From Rubripirellula sp. (GTDB lineage: Bacteria > Planctomycetota > Planctomycetia > Pirellulales > Pirellulaceae), in the NCBI GenBank assembly GCA_029245125.1, contig JAQWPZ010000039.1, positions 1-61,291 on the forward strand: DNA of 61,291 nt, read 5' to 3'. Made by a program: the position numbers and the translations under genes. Position 1 is the stretch's first letter, and each line of letters begins with the position of its first letter. This document shows, piece after piece, positions 27,134-37,084 of this stretch. The notes under the pieces were generated by a model. It was given only the letters and a program-made list of their open reading frames with translations, was not told where the DNA came from and did no database searches.

Positions 27134-29599
27134 ATGCCCTGCTACCTTCGTCACCTTGCCGCCATCGCCGCTTTACTCGCACCCGGTTTGGCAATGCTGC
27201 CGCTGCCTGCCGCCACGCTCGACGAGATCGGCCCCCAAAATCGATTTCCTTTGACGGGAAAAGAAACAGATTGGATCGATGGTGATTTTGTCATGCGAAA
27301 TGACCAATTGGTCGCCGTCATCGCCCGTCCTGGAAAGTTTCGTGATGCGAACATGACCACCCGCGGTGTGGGCGGCTGCCTGATCGACTTGTCTCGTGCC
27401 GACATTCAGTCCGACCAACTGAGCTGTTTTTATCCAACGGCAGGTCGCTACCAATTTTTTGACAACCAGTTGGTGGAACAAGGGCAGCTCGATGGTGGTG
27501 GAGTGTTTTGGCGATGCCAATCATCTCGCTCCGTTGCTGACAACCAAAGCACCGCAACGATCGAATATCAGCTCCGTGATGGAGAGCCATTCATCACGGT
27601 GATCACCACAATCAAGGGACCTGCCGCTGCTGACGCGAAGGCAACCGATGGAGTCCGTGCCGACCGCACCTTTCGCTTTGCGACATTCGCCGATTCTAAA
27701 ATCGCGTTCTGTGAAGATGAACATTTTCGACAAACGTATGGCTTTGAAATCACCTCGCCATCAGCGAACGCAAAATCGGCAAATGCAAAATGGACCAATG
27801 ATCGCATGCGTCAGATCCAACGCGACGCGTTGAAGATTTCGCAATCCGATGACACAGCCCGGTGGACCACAAAGGTCTACCCGGCCAACTCATCGCTCGA
27901 TCTCTGGGGGATTACCCAGAATGGGACCGCGCAGACCTTCCAGGTCAAAAACGCCATCGGGGTCCAACCTCGAATCAAACTTAGCGTGACTGCTGGTGAA
28001 ACGGGAGCGATCAAACTGCCCGCCACATGGCGATCTGCGGACGACGGCAAATCAATTTTGCATCTCCCATCAGGCGACTACACGGTGCGTGCCGAAGCGA
28101 TTGGCCATGAACCGATTGAACAAACCATCTCGGTGACCAATTTGCCGAAAACCCATACTCTGACCCTTGGTCCAGCATCGGTCGTCGTGGCGGACATCCG
28201 CGACGATCAAGGCAATGCCATTCCCTGCAAAGTCAGTTTTTATGGCGCGAACGTCAATTCCAAGCAAACAAAGACCCCGAACTTCGGCCTGGACAGCCAA
28301 AGTGGCTCGGTCGGAAATTGTGTCTACCACGCCAACGGCCAATTCGTGCGGGCGATTCCGCCCGGGACTTACGACATTCTGATCAGCCGCGGCCCTGAAT
28401 ACGATGCCGTTTTTGAACGAGTCAAAATTGAAAAAGGTGGTGAGAAAAAACTCACTGCCGTACTCAAACGCGTCATCGACACCACCGGTTGGATCAGTGC
28501 CGAGTTGCATAGCCACAGCAGTCCTTCGGGCGACAACACGTCTGATCAACTTGGACGCGTCGAGAATCTGATTTGTGAACACATTGAATTCGCGCCCTGC
28601 ACCGAGCACCAACGGATTGAATCTTATGATGACCAGCTCGAGATTCTCAAAGCGTCCGCGTTCATGGCGACATGCAACGGCATGGAATTAACAGGATCAC
28701 CGTTACCCATCAATCACCAGAATGCCTTTCCGCTAAAGCTCAATCCGTTCGCCCAAGATGGCGGTGGACCACGCACAAGCAGTAATCCCGTTGAACAGAT
28801 CGCACGATTGGCAATGTGGGACGACAACGCCGACAAAGTTGTCCAAAGCAACCACCCCAATTTGAAACAAATGCTGTTTGATCGCGATTTGGATGGGACC
28901 GATGATGGCGGTTTCGCCAAGATGCTCAATTACATGGACATTATCGAAGTCCATCCACCCGAAGACATCTTCTTGACCGACTCGCAAATCGCTGCGATGG
29001 ACAATCCTGGGCGGACTCGCATGAAAGCTTGGATGGAACTGATCGCAAGCGGCGAAAGAATCCCTGGCATCGTCAACACCGATGCCCACTACAACCACAA
29101 TGGCAGTGGGTGGCTCAGAAACTGGCTGCGTTGCAGCACCGACAACCCTCAGCAAATCAAAACAGAGGAAATGATCAAGCGGCTGGAAAAAGGCGAGATC
29201 ATCATGTCGACGGGACCATTCATGACCGTTGCTTTCCAACATGACGACTTGGAACAGCCTGCCAACATTGGTGACTCGGTCAGTGTTCGCAGCGACCAAG
29301 GTTCGTTGCAAGTAAAAGTCCAGTGCGCGAACTGGTTAGACGTGAATCGGGTAGAGGTCTTCGTCAACGGCCAAATCGTCCCCGAACTCTCCCGCACAAG
29401 AGCTTCCCATCCGGATAGTTTTCGGGATGGCGTTGTAAAATTCAATCAAGAACTACCAGTAAAACTTCCACCCAACAGTTTCATCATCGTCGCCGCCATC
29501 GGTGAGAAACTGGAACTTGGCAGAGTGATGGGAGAAACCTACGGGCGACGACCACCGGTTGTCGTCAGCAACCCCATCTATGTAACAGTGCAGAAGTAA
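27134..29599 (+). CDS. Secreted CehA/McbA-type PHP metallohydrolase
   Basis: ATG 27134 gives a signal peptide (HLAAIAALLAPGLAMLPLPA) and 821 residues; the frame is open further upstream, but without a signal. The first half holds beta-rich modules including carboxypeptidase-regulatory-like segments (ASVVVADIRDDQGNAIP). The catalytic PHP-like domain starts near residue 457, with LHSHSSPSGDN. It also contains CTEHQ near residue 489 and VNTDAHYNHN near residue 649, supplying the His and Asp ligands for metal. CehA and McbA hydrolyse carbaryl, but most family members have unknown substrates, so a phosphoesterase or amidase of exported substrates is the safest inference. Confidence 0.82.
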   Translation: MPCYLRHLAAIAALLAPGLAMLPLPAATLDEIGPQNRFPLTGKETDWIDGDFVMRNDQLVAVIARPGKFRDANMTTRGVGGCLIDLSRADIQSDQLSCFYPTAGRYQFFDNQLVEQGQLDGGGVFWRCQSSRSVADNQSTATIEYQLRDGEPFITVITTIKGPAAADAKATDGVRADRTFRFATFADSKIAFCEDEHFRQTYGFEITSPSANAKSANAKWTNDRMRQIQRDALKISQSDDTARWTTKVYPANSSLDLWGITQNGTAQTFQVKNAIGVQPRIKLSVTAGETGAIKLPATWRSADDGKSILHLPSGDYTVRAEAIGHEPIEQTISVTNLPKTHTLTLGPASVVVADIRDDQGNAIPCKVSFYGANVNSKQTKTPNFGLDSQSGSVGNCVYHANGQFVRAIPPGTYDILISRGPEYDAVFERVKIEKGGEKKLTAVLKRVIDTTGWISAELHSHSSPSGDNTSDQLGRVENLICEHIEFAPCTEHQRIESYDDQLEILKASAFMATCNGMELTGSPLPINHQNAFPLKLNPFAQDGGGPRTSSNPVEQIARLAMWDDNADKVVQSNHPNLKQMLFDRDLDGTDDGGFAKMLNYMDIIEVHPPEDIFLTDSQIAAMDNPGRTRMKAWMELIASGERIPGIVNTDAHYNHNGSGWLRNWLRCSTDNPQQIKTEEMIKRLEKGEIIMSTGPFMTVAFQHDDLEQPANIGDSVSVRSDQGSLQVKVQCANWLDVNRVEVFVNGQIVPELSRTRASHPDSFRDGVVKFNQELPVKLPPNSFIIVAAIGEKLELGRVMGETYGRRPPVVVSNPIYVTVQK

Positions 29600-29769
29600 A
29601 GCGGATCTCCGACTGTCGAACACGTGCGAACCGTTTGCCTGCATGTCCGTGTAACTACTTGCCTGCTTGACGAGTGGCTGGACAGCGATTCAACACTGAT
29701 GCCGTCGACCTGCAGGCCAACGCAGAGGCACTTCTGCTGACTTCGCAGAGCAGGGGAGCGAGCCTTTGA

Positions 29770-30789
29770 TTAGTAGCTCCCGTTGCGATTTTGAAAATGC
29801 GTCGGCTTGCCGAGGGTCACACCACCACGGCTTAACCAATCAGCGATCCAATCAATCATCTGTTCGACGCAGACCGAAGGCTCGCCGAATAACGCCCGTG
29901 CTTTCGCACTACTGCTCAACCAGCAATTTGCCGCTTCACTACCGACGAACTTCACCGGGCAGCCAAACCGCTGACCAAACTGATCCGCAACTTCACGTAC
30001 CGAAAGTATTTCTGATCCAGTCACATTCATCACCGTTGGCGAGCGGTTCGCGAGCGGCAGACACCGGATAATTTGCGAAATCGCATCACCCTGCCAAATC
30101 ACATTGACAAACCCCGCGTCCACATTCACCGCCTGCTTTCGCAGCACTTGCTCTGCGATATCAACCAGCACGCCGTAACGCAAATCAATGGAATAGTTCA
30201 AACGCACGAGTGACAGAGGCGTACCGTACTGCTGTGACCCCGCGATAAAGGAACGCTCTCGACCAAGGCAAGATCGCGCGTATTCACCAGGTGGATTTAG
30301 ATCGTCTTCTTCCCGCGAACCTCCTGAGTCCGGCGTTGAGAATGAATAGACACAACCGGTCGACAAAGCCGTGATTCGCGACTCCGCGAAATGCTGAGCA
30401 ACCATTGCCGGCATCTCAACATTCATTTGATGCAACAATTCTGGATCATTCGCGGTACCAAACTTTACCCCCGCCAGAAAAAAGACGTTTGCGGTGACCG
30501 GCAAACGAGACAACGCCACGCGATCACTCAGATCGACCGCGTGAGTTTCGATGCCGTGCTGTCGCATCAATTCGCTCGACGTGGCGGACGAAAAACGGGA
30601 GACTGCATGCACTCTCGCATCATAGCCCGATTGCTGAATCGCAAGTTGCAACATGCGGCACAAATGAAAGCCCATTTTGCCCCCGGCACCTAAGACGGTG
30701 AAATCACCCGGCAGCCCACCGACCGAATCGACAACGGCAGACGAGGGCCGAGTGATGAATTCGTCTAGCTGCTCGACCGACTCAAACAT
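29770..30789 (-). CDS. NAD-dependent epimerase/dehydratase-like protein
   Basis: The 339-residue product has an N-terminal nucleotide-binding motif FTVLGAGGKMGFHLCRML at residues 30-47 and resembles the extended short-chain dehydrogenase family of sugar epimerases. TALSTGCVYSFSTPDS supplies a Ser/Tyr-containing segment near the usual catalytic position, but the YxxxK is not evident, so function may differ from classical epimerases. The C-terminal half contains NVTGSEILSVREVADQFGQR, typical of the family. ATG 30789 is used; an upstream in-frame extension lacks domain similarity. Confidence 0.78.
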   Translation of the reverse strand: MFESVEQLDEFITRPSSAVVDSVGGLPGDFTVLGAGGKMGFHLCRMLQLAIQQSGYDARVHAVSRFSSATSSELMRQHGIETHAVDLSDRVALSRLPVTANVFFLAGVKFGTANDPELLHQMNVEMPAMVAQHFAESRITALSTGCVYSFSTPDSGGSREEDDLNPPGEYARSCLGRERSFIAGSQQYGTPLSLVRLNYSIDLRYGVLVDIAEQVLRKQAVNVDAGFVNVIWQGDAISQIIRCLPLANRSPTVMNVTGSEILSVREVADQFGQRFGCPVKFVGSEAANCWLSSSAKARALFGEPSVCVEQMIDWIADWLSRGGVTLGKPTHFQNRNGSY

Positions 30790-30925
30790 GCTCTGATTCC
30801 GCACCGCAGCTCCCCGACGATTTCGTTGCCGTGAGGGATTCAACGCCAAAATCCCGCCTAATTTACCTTTTCTACCGCACCCAACGGCGATTCCCCGATG
30901 CCATTGCCGGGCAGAGAGGCCTGCG

Positions 30926-30955
30926 TTGATCCTTGTCCGCAATTTAAGTTACTAT
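30926..30955 (+). promoter_or_regulatory. Candidate sigma-70-like promoter for the DUF1501 cassette
   Basis: TTGATC (30926-30931) and TACTAT (30950-30955) are separated by 18 bp in the gap upstream of the DUF1501 gene. This would give a 5' leader of roughly 80 bases. It is a pattern match by eye only. Confidence 0.35.
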
Positions 30956-31041
30956 AAGGGGGTTAGTTGAAAAACTACCCGCCTGACAATCCAGCAACCG
31001 AGCCTGGATCCCCACCCATCCTCAAAATTCGGTGCCTGATC

Positions 31042-32385
31042 ATGCTTTCGATCCTTGGCCCAAAGAGCCGCTATTGTGACGGAGTCTCGCGACGAGGCTT
31101 CTTGAAGGTTGGCGGTCTATCATTCGGCACCGCCGGGTTGACCTTGGCCGATTTATATCGGGCCGAAGCGGCGGCCGGGCAGTCCAATTCCCACAAAGCC
31201 GTCATCAACATTTTTCTGGCTGGCGGCCCACCCCATCAGGACATGTGGGAGATCAAAACCGAAGCGCCGAGTGAAATCCGAGGCGAATTCCAACCAATCA
31301 AAACGAATGTTCCCGGCATTGAGATTTGCGAGGTTTTCCCAAAACTTGCAGGCCTGATGGACAAGGCCGCTTTGATTCGTAGCGTGGTCGGATGCAGCGG
31401 CGGCCATGACGCCTACATGTGCTTGAGCGGCTGGCATCCCAACGAACTAAAAAATGTTGGCGGTCGCCCGTCGATGGGTTCAGCGGTCGCCAAACTGTAT
31501 GGACCAGTCGATCCGTCGGTACCACCCAACATCGGCTTGGCAAAGCCGACCAAGCATGTGCCATGGAGCGACTCAGGAAGATCTGGATTTCTGGGTTCTG
31601 CTTACTCCCCGTTCAAGCCGGATGGCCCCGGCATGCAGAATATGACACTAAATGGAATCACGCTCGACCGGTTGGCGGACCGTCGCCAACTGCTGAACCA
31701 AATTGATTCCATGCGACGCGACATCGACATCACCGGTGCGATGGAGGGGATGGATGCCTTTGGGCAACGAGCCCTCGATGTACTGACCAGCAGCAAACTG
31801 ATCGACGCATTGGATCTATCGAAAGAAGATCCAAAAATCATCGAACAGTACGGTGACGGAAAACCCTACAACTACCAATACGACGGTGCGCCGACCTGCA
31901 ATGATCAATTGCTGATGGCAAGACGCCTAGTCGAGGCTGGTGCACGAGTCGTCAGCCTGAGTTTTGGACGGTGGGATAGCCACTCGCAAAACTTCGACTT
32001 GGTGCGTGACCATGGCAGCAAGCTGGATCAATGCTTGAGCGCATTGATCAATGACCTCGATGAGCGGGGCATGCTGGATGATGTCACCATTGCCGTGTGG
32101 GGTGAGTTTGGTCGAACACCGAAGATCAACAGCAAAGCGGGCCGAGATCACTGGACGCGAGTAAGCTGTGCTTATCTAGCCGGCGGCGGCATGCGAACCG
32201 GCCAAGCAATCGGCGCGACCAATCGGTTGGGCGAAGAGCCCGCCGAGAGACCGGTGCACATGCAAGAGGTGGTCGCAACGGTCTATCACAATCTTGGTAT
32301 CGACACCTCTTCGGCGACGATGGTGGATCCCACCGGACGTCCCCAATATTTGGTTGATCACGACCCCATTGCTGAGTTGATCTAG
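31042..32385 (+). CDS. DUF1501 Tat-exported protein
   Basis: The 447-residue protein is typical of the planctomycete-abundant DUF1501 family, related to sulfatase/alkaline phosphatase folds. A twin-arginine signal SRRGFLKVGG occupies residues 16-25. The conserved family segments are FLAGGPPHQDMWEIK near residue 59, VVGCSGGHDAY near residue 118, RVVSLSFGRWDSHSQNFD near residue 303, and VWGEFGRTPKIN near residue 353. The twin-arginine system exports folded proteins, so the substrate is probably periplasmic. It heads a compact cassette whose next gene starts within 15 bp of its stop. The reaction catalysed is unknown. Confidence 0.9.
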   Translation: MLSILGPKSRYCDGVSRRGFLKVGGLSFGTAGLTLADLYRAEAAAGQSNSHKAVINIFLAGGPPHQDMWEIKTEAPSEIRGEFQPIKTNVPGIEICEVFPKLAGLMDKAALIRSVVGCSGGHDAYMCLSGWHPNELKNVGGRPSMGSAVAKLYGPVDPSVPPNIGLAKPTKHVPWSDSGRSGFLGSAYSPFKPDGPGMQNMTLNGITLDRLADRRQLLNQIDSMRRDIDITGAMEGMDAFGQRALDVLTSSKLIDALDLSKEDPKIIEQYGDGKPYNYQYDGAPTCNDQLLMARRLVEAGARVVSLSFGRWDSHSQNFDLVRDHGSKLDQCLSALINDLDERGMLDDVTIAVWGEFGRTPKINSKAGRDHWTRVSCAYLAGGGMRTGQAIGATNRLGEEPAERPVHMQEVVATVYHNLGIDTSSATMVDPTGRPQYLVDHDPIAELI

Positions 32386-32399
32386 TGAAAGCTGTGACA

Positions 32400-34904
32400 A
32401 TGTCTCGGATCGCTGTGATAATCTCGCGAATCGCTGTGTTGGCGATCGGTGTTTTCGTGCTTGCAACCAGCTGGCTTAACGCCCCCGCCTCGGCGGCGAC
32501 ACCCAAATCGTCCGAGACAATTCGATGGGTAAGCCTGCAACTGGAAGGCGCTGATCAAGTTCACGAATTGCGTGGCCGAGATGCACGACTCCAGCTGCTA
32601 CTGACCGGCCAGGCGGCCAATGGTCAACTTCACGACCTCACCCGCCAAGTCACATGGTCGTTCGAGCCGAGTGGCATCATCGAAGTCGGTCCGAATGGCC
32701 TCGTCAAACCGTTATCAGATGGGGAAACCACCGTCACCGCAAAAATTGACAGCGAGCTGTCAGCATCCACCAGCATTACCGTGACAAACATGGGGCACGA
32801 AGCTCCCATCAGTTTTGCCGGAAAAATCGTGCCGATTTTCACCAAGCTGGGCTGCAACGGCGGTGGTTGCCATGGCAAAGCATCTGGCCAGAACGGCTTC
32901 AAACTTTCGTTACTCGGATTCGAGCCAAACGAGGACTACGAAAGACTTGTTCGTGAATCACGAAGCCGGCGAGTTTCACCCGCAGCCCCCGACCAAAGTC
33001 TGCTGCTGATGAAAACGATCAACCAGTCTCCACACGGCGGCGGCCAGCGGACGACCCGCGACAGCCACGAGTACCGTCTGCTGAGTCGCTGGATTTCACA
33101 AGGCATGCCTTTCGGAAATGCCGACGAACCGCAGGTCGTCTCGATTAATGTCACACCCGATCACCGTCGACTTCAAGCAGGCCTGGGCCAACAACTCACG
33201 GTGGTTGCCCACTACTCCGATGGCTCGGTGGAAGACGTCACACGAGCCGCTGTCTTTGAATCAAACGACACCGAAATGGCCGACGTCACCGAAACCGGGC
33301 TCGTGGAACTGAACGATTTGGCTGGAGATGTCGCGGTGATGGCGAGATACCAAGGTCACGTGACGGTTTTTCGGGCCGATATTCCAATGACTGATTTACC
33401 GATGTCAGAGGATGCATTTCCTGAACCAAAAAACGTGGTTGACCGTTATGTCTTTGAGAAACTGCAATCGCTCGGGATTCCGCCATCCAACGTTTGCGAT
33501 GATGCCACTTTCCTGAGACGGGTCACACTCGACATTGCCGGAAGGATGCCGACGTTAGCTGAAGTGACAGCCTTTGAAACCGACACGTCCCCCGAGAAGC
33601 GAAGCCAATTGGTCGATCGCTTACTGGACAGCAATGATTACGCAGAATTCTTCGCCGGCAAATGGAACACCATTCTCCGCAACCGTCGTACCGGTGGCGA
33701 ATTAAGATTCGCGAACATGGCGTTCTACCAGTGGATTCGTGAGAGTTTGGCTGCGAACAAACCCTATGACCAATTCGTTCGCGAAATCGTTGCCGCCTCG
33801 GGCAGTGTCGCCAGCCATCCACCAGTGGTCTGGTTCCAACAGGTTCCCGACATCAATCAACGAATCGAAGATGCCGCACAGTTGTTCCTGGGACAACGGA
33901 TTCAGTGTGCACGTTGTCACCATCACCCCTATGAGAAGTGGAGCCGTGCTGACTACACGCAAATGGCTGCCTTCTTTTCAACCGTCTCCACGAAGAAATT
34001 TTCGGACCCCGCCGAACCGGCTTTCTTCGCACGATTCGGAGGTGTTTCTGCAAAGCACCCCAAAACGGGCCAAGCACTCGCACCGGCGGGGCTCGATGCG
34101 GAATCCCTGGCGATTCCCTCCGAGGATGACCCCAGAGTGCACTTGGCAAACTGGATGACCGCTCCCGAAAATCGGTTTTTCGCCCCGTCGCTGGTGAATC
34201 GTTACTGGAAGCATTTCATGGGACGCGGCCTGGTCGAACCAGAAGACGACTTGCGCGTGACCAACCCACCATCAAATCCTGCCTTGATGAACGGGCTATC
34301 GCAACACTTGGTCGATTCCGGCTATGACTCCAAAGACCTGATTCGCACCATCGTCAATTCATGGTCATACCAATTCGACAGCGAAGCGGTGGATGACAAC
34401 CTGGGGGATCGCCGCAGTTACTCTCGCTTTTACCCCAAACGCTTGCAGGCCGAAGTCTTGCTGGACGCGATTGACAACGTCACCCAAAGCAAAACACGTT
34501 TTACGGGGATGCCACCAGGAGTTCGCGCGGTGGCACTACCCGACACAGGATTTGGCTCCTACTTCCTGAGTGTGTTTGGTCGCCCCGGCGGGACGACCGC
34601 ATGCGAATGCGAACGTTCTCAGGAACCAAGCCTCGCCCAGAATCTGCATCTACTGAATTCAGAAGAGATCCAGGGCAAACTTTCATCCGACTCTGGTCGT
34701 GCTGCCACGTTGGCGGCGGACAAGGAGCGGTCGGATCAACAGAAGATCAACGAGTTGTATCGGATCGCACTCGGACGTCACCCCAAGGACGGAGAACTCA
34801 AGGCAACACTGGCTTATTTGGCCGGAAGGGAAAATGCCCGCGAAGCCTATGAAGACGTGGTTTGGTCTTTGATCAACTCCAAAGAATTTTTGTTCAACCA
34901 TTGA
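32400..34904 (+). CDS. Exported Ig-like/cytochrome-like/DUF1549/DUF1553 protein
   Basis: ATG 32400 is preferred; a GTG at 32385 overlaps the previous stop codon. The signal peptide (IAVLAIGVFVLATSWLNAPA) leads to two bacterial Ig-like (BIG2) domains, one before and one after a CNGGGCHGKASGQNGF segment near residue 153 that looks like a heme or metal motif with four residues between the Cys. DUF1549 begins with NVVDRYVFEKLQSLGIPPS near residue 345 and includes CARCHHHPYEKW, a canonical CxxCH. DUF1553 includes FFAPSLVNRYWKHFMGRGLV. This domain order is a planctomycete hallmark. It is likely periplasmic or surface exposed; the function is unknown. Confidence 0.9.
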   Translation: MSRIAVIISRIAVLAIGVFVLATSWLNAPASAATPKSSETIRWVSLQLEGADQVHELRGRDARLQLLLTGQAANGQLHDLTRQVTWSFEPSGIIEVGPNGLVKPLSDGETTVTAKIDSELSASTSITVTNMGHEAPISFAGKIVPIFTKLGCNGGGCHGKASGQNGFKLSLLGFEPNEDYERLVRESRSRRVSPAAPDQSLLLMKTINQSPHGGGQRTTRDSHEYRLLSRWISQGMPFGNADEPQVVSINVTPDHRRLQAGLGQQLTVVAHYSDGSVEDVTRAAVFESNDTEMADVTETGLVELNDLAGDVAVMARYQGHVTVFRADIPMTDLPMSEDAFPEPKNVVDRYVFEKLQSLGIPPSNVCDDATFLRRVTLDIAGRMPTLAEVTAFETDTSPEKRSQLVDRLLDSNDYAEFFAGKWNTILRNRRTGGELRFANMAFYQWIRESLAANKPYDQFVREIVAASGSVASHPPVVWFQQVPDINQRIEDAAQLFLGQRIQCARCHHHPYEKWSRADYTQMAAFFSTVSTKKFSDPAEPAFFARFGGVSAKHPKTGQALAPAGLDAESLAIPSEDDPRVHLANWMTAPENRFFAPSLVNRYWKHFMGRGLVEPEDDLRVTNPPSNPALMNGLSQHLVDSGYDSKDLIRTIVNSWSYQFDSEAVDDNLGDRRSYSRFYPKRLQAEVLLDAIDNVTQSKTRFTGMPPGVRAVALPDTGFGSYFLSVFGRPGGTTACECERSQEPSLAQNLHLLNSEEIQGKLSSDSGRAATLAADKERSDQQKINELYRIALGRHPKDGELKATLAYLAGRENAREAYEDVVWSLINSKEFLFNH

Positions 34905-37084
34905 GTAGCTTCCTAGATCCATCTTGCTTCCGCTGGCCAACTAAAGTCATCGCGGCCCGACTGACCCTCGTGCTTGCCTTGGTGCTCACCGCACTTAGCC
35001 AATCGACACGGGCTCAGTTTCTGGCCTGTGAATTACGCAGTTTGTCCCGAGCGGGAGGGCAATCCGGAACCTCCTTCCCGGTGCGTGCAACCTCGGGCAG
35101 CAACCTGGAGGAACTCGATTCGCTGGTGTTTTCGCATCCTGGCATCACCGCGGAACTAGGGTCGCTCGATCCGCTGCCATTCTCAGAGCAGCGGCGACCC
35201 GATTACGGCAATTTCATCATTACTGTTGCCAAGGATGTTCCGGCCGGACGCTATGCACTCAGAGTCGCAGGACGCGGTGGCTTGTCCAACCCACGCGCCT
35301 TGATTGTCACCACCTTGCCGTTCGATACGGCAACAAGCGTAAGCCACGCGACCGACGCCGCAACCTCACTCAAACCAAGTACCCTGACGCAGGCAAAAGC
35401 GACGACTGCCGAGATCGATTACTTTCAATTCCCGGCTGAAAAGTCGGTTTCGTATCGCGTCGAACTGCTCGCCCATCAAATTGATTCTCGAATGATCGGC
35501 CAGGTCATCGTCTACGACCCTTCCGGACGGCAAATCGCCTTGGCCCGCGGTGCAGACGACGTCGACCCGGTGCTCGAATTCGAAGCCGAACTGGAGGGCA
35601 ACTATCAAATCGCGATCCACGACTTCACCTTCCGCGGCGGTGATGAGTATCCCTACCAGATTGTTGTGCAACCGCTCGCCTCAGCGGTCGACATGATTCC
35701 TGTCCGCCCTGACGCCCGTCTTCACTGGTTGACCCGTGCAGCGACGTTACCAAGTAATTTCGTCTGGGACCCCACCAACACAACACCAGCAACTATCGAT
35801 CAACCCCAGTCACTGGAAATCCCAGCAACCGCCACTCGATTCTTTCCCGATGACCACAGCGACACGGTCTTTCGTTTCGCCGCGGCACAAGATCAGACAC
35901 TAGCGTTCGACATTGCCTCACACCGACTAGGGGAACCGACGGATGCTCGCTTGATTGTGCAACGCATCGAACCAATTGAATCAGCCGCTCCAAAACTGCA
36001 TACGGTCTTGAATGTGGACGATAGCCAAACACTGAGCGACGGAGCCGTTCAATGGACCACCAAGGATCCAGTCGGCCTATTGAAAGTCCCAGTAACTGCG
36101 GACTACCAATTGGTCGTTCGTGATTTGGATGTGGGACGTTCGCTACGAGATCGGCAAATATTTCGCGTCAATGTCCGACCTGCTGCACCTGGTTTTGACC
36201 TCGTTGCTTTTCGACTTTACCCCAACAAGGACATCAACAACTCCCAACCATTTGGCAGCAAGCTGTTCCGAGGCGGGTCTGAAGTGATACGAGTGATGGC
36301 GCTTCGCCGCGATGGCTGGACCGGCTCCATTCGGATCAATGTCGAGAATCTGCCAGCAGGCATTCAGGCCACCGAAACGTTTATCGCGGCGAATCAAACT
36401 CAAACTCAGATTGTTCTGACGGCGACCGAGGACGCGGCGAATAGCCGGCAAGAGATCCGAGTGGTGGGAACCAACGAAGACGGCACGCTGGAGCAAACCG
36501 CGGTGCCCGCGACGATCGCTTGGGGAAAGGGTGCGGGAAGAGACTACATTCGAACACGCTTGATGCAACAACTCTTCGTCGCGGTATCAGATCGTGACCT
36601 GTCACCACTGACGATCACGGTCGGCGACAACAAAGTCGTCGAGGTAAAAAAAGGCGAAGCGATCTCGCTGCCAGTCAAAATAACGAGACGGGAGGGAGGC
36701 AAAACAAACGTCGTTCTGAGAGCCCGTGACTTCCCCCCGGGTGCCAGCGGAGCCGATTTAACCATCGCAGCTGACAAATCCGAAGGCAGCTTCGCGATAA
36801 AAACAGGCAAGACTCCTCCAGGAACTTATTCGCTGTGGCTGCAAGCGGAAAGTAAAATCAAGGTTAAGCCCAACCCGCAGTCGCTGCAGCGTGCGCAGGC
36901 CTACCGAGATTCGCTTCAAAAACTGCAGGAAGATCCAACCCAGAAAGAAAATCTGGAAGCGATCAAAGCCGCGATCGTCGCCGCAGACAAGGCCATCGAA
37001 GCCGCCAAGCCGCTCGCAGCTGACCGCGAGTTAACCGTCTATCTCCCTACCTCCAATGTGACCCTTCGAGTCATCGAACCATGA
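34901..37084 (+). CDS. Exported PPC-domain-like protein in the DUF1501 cassette
   Basis: The best start is TTG at 34901, which overlaps the previous TGA by four bases (TTGA) and gives a signal peptide (LTLVLALVLTALSQSTRAQ). An earlier TTG at 34862 is also in frame. The 727-residue product is beta-rich, with two segments resembling bacterial pre-peptidase C-terminal domains (YFQFPAEKSVSYRVELLAH and VFRFAAAQDQTLAFDIASH), usually carbohydrate- or protein-binding. The last 150 residues become Lys/Glu/Ala-rich and helical. It is tightly coupled to both neighbours (ATGA with the next gene), so it acts with them. No catalytic motif was recognised. Confidence 0.8.
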   Translation: MSSFLDPSCFRWPTKVIAARLTLVLALVLTALSQSTRAQFLACELRSLSRAGGQSGTSFPVRATSGSNLEELDSLVFSHPGITAELGSLDPLPFSEQRRPDYGNFIITVAKDVPAGRYALRVAGRGGLSNPRALIVTTLPFDTATSVSHATDAATSLKPSTLTQAKATTAEIDYFQFPAEKSVSYRVELLAHQIDSRMIGQVIVYDPSGRQIALARGADDVDPVLEFEAELEGNYQIAIHDFTFRGGDEYPYQIVVQPLASAVDMIPVRPDARLHWLTRAATLPSNFVWDPTNTTPATIDQPQSLEIPATATRFFPDDHSDTVFRFAAAQDQTLAFDIASHRLGEPTDARLIVQRIEPIESAAPKLHTVLNVDDSQTLSDGAVQWTTKDPVGLLKVPVTADYQLVVRDLDVGRSLRDRQIFRVNVRPAAPGFDLVAFRLYPNKDINNSQPFGSKLFRGGSEVIRVMALRRDGWTGSIRINVENLPAGIQATETFIAANQTQTQIVLTATEDAANSRQEIRVVGTNEDGTLEQTAVPATIAWGKGAGRDYIRTRLMQQLFVAVSDRDLSPLTITVGDNKVVEVKKGEAISLPVKITRREGGKTNVVLRARDFPPGASGADLTIAADKSEGSFAIKTGKTPPGTYSLWLQAESKIKVKPNPQSLQRAQAYRDSLQKLQEDPTQKENLEAIKAAIVAADKAIEAAKPLAADRELTVYLPTSNVTLRVIEP

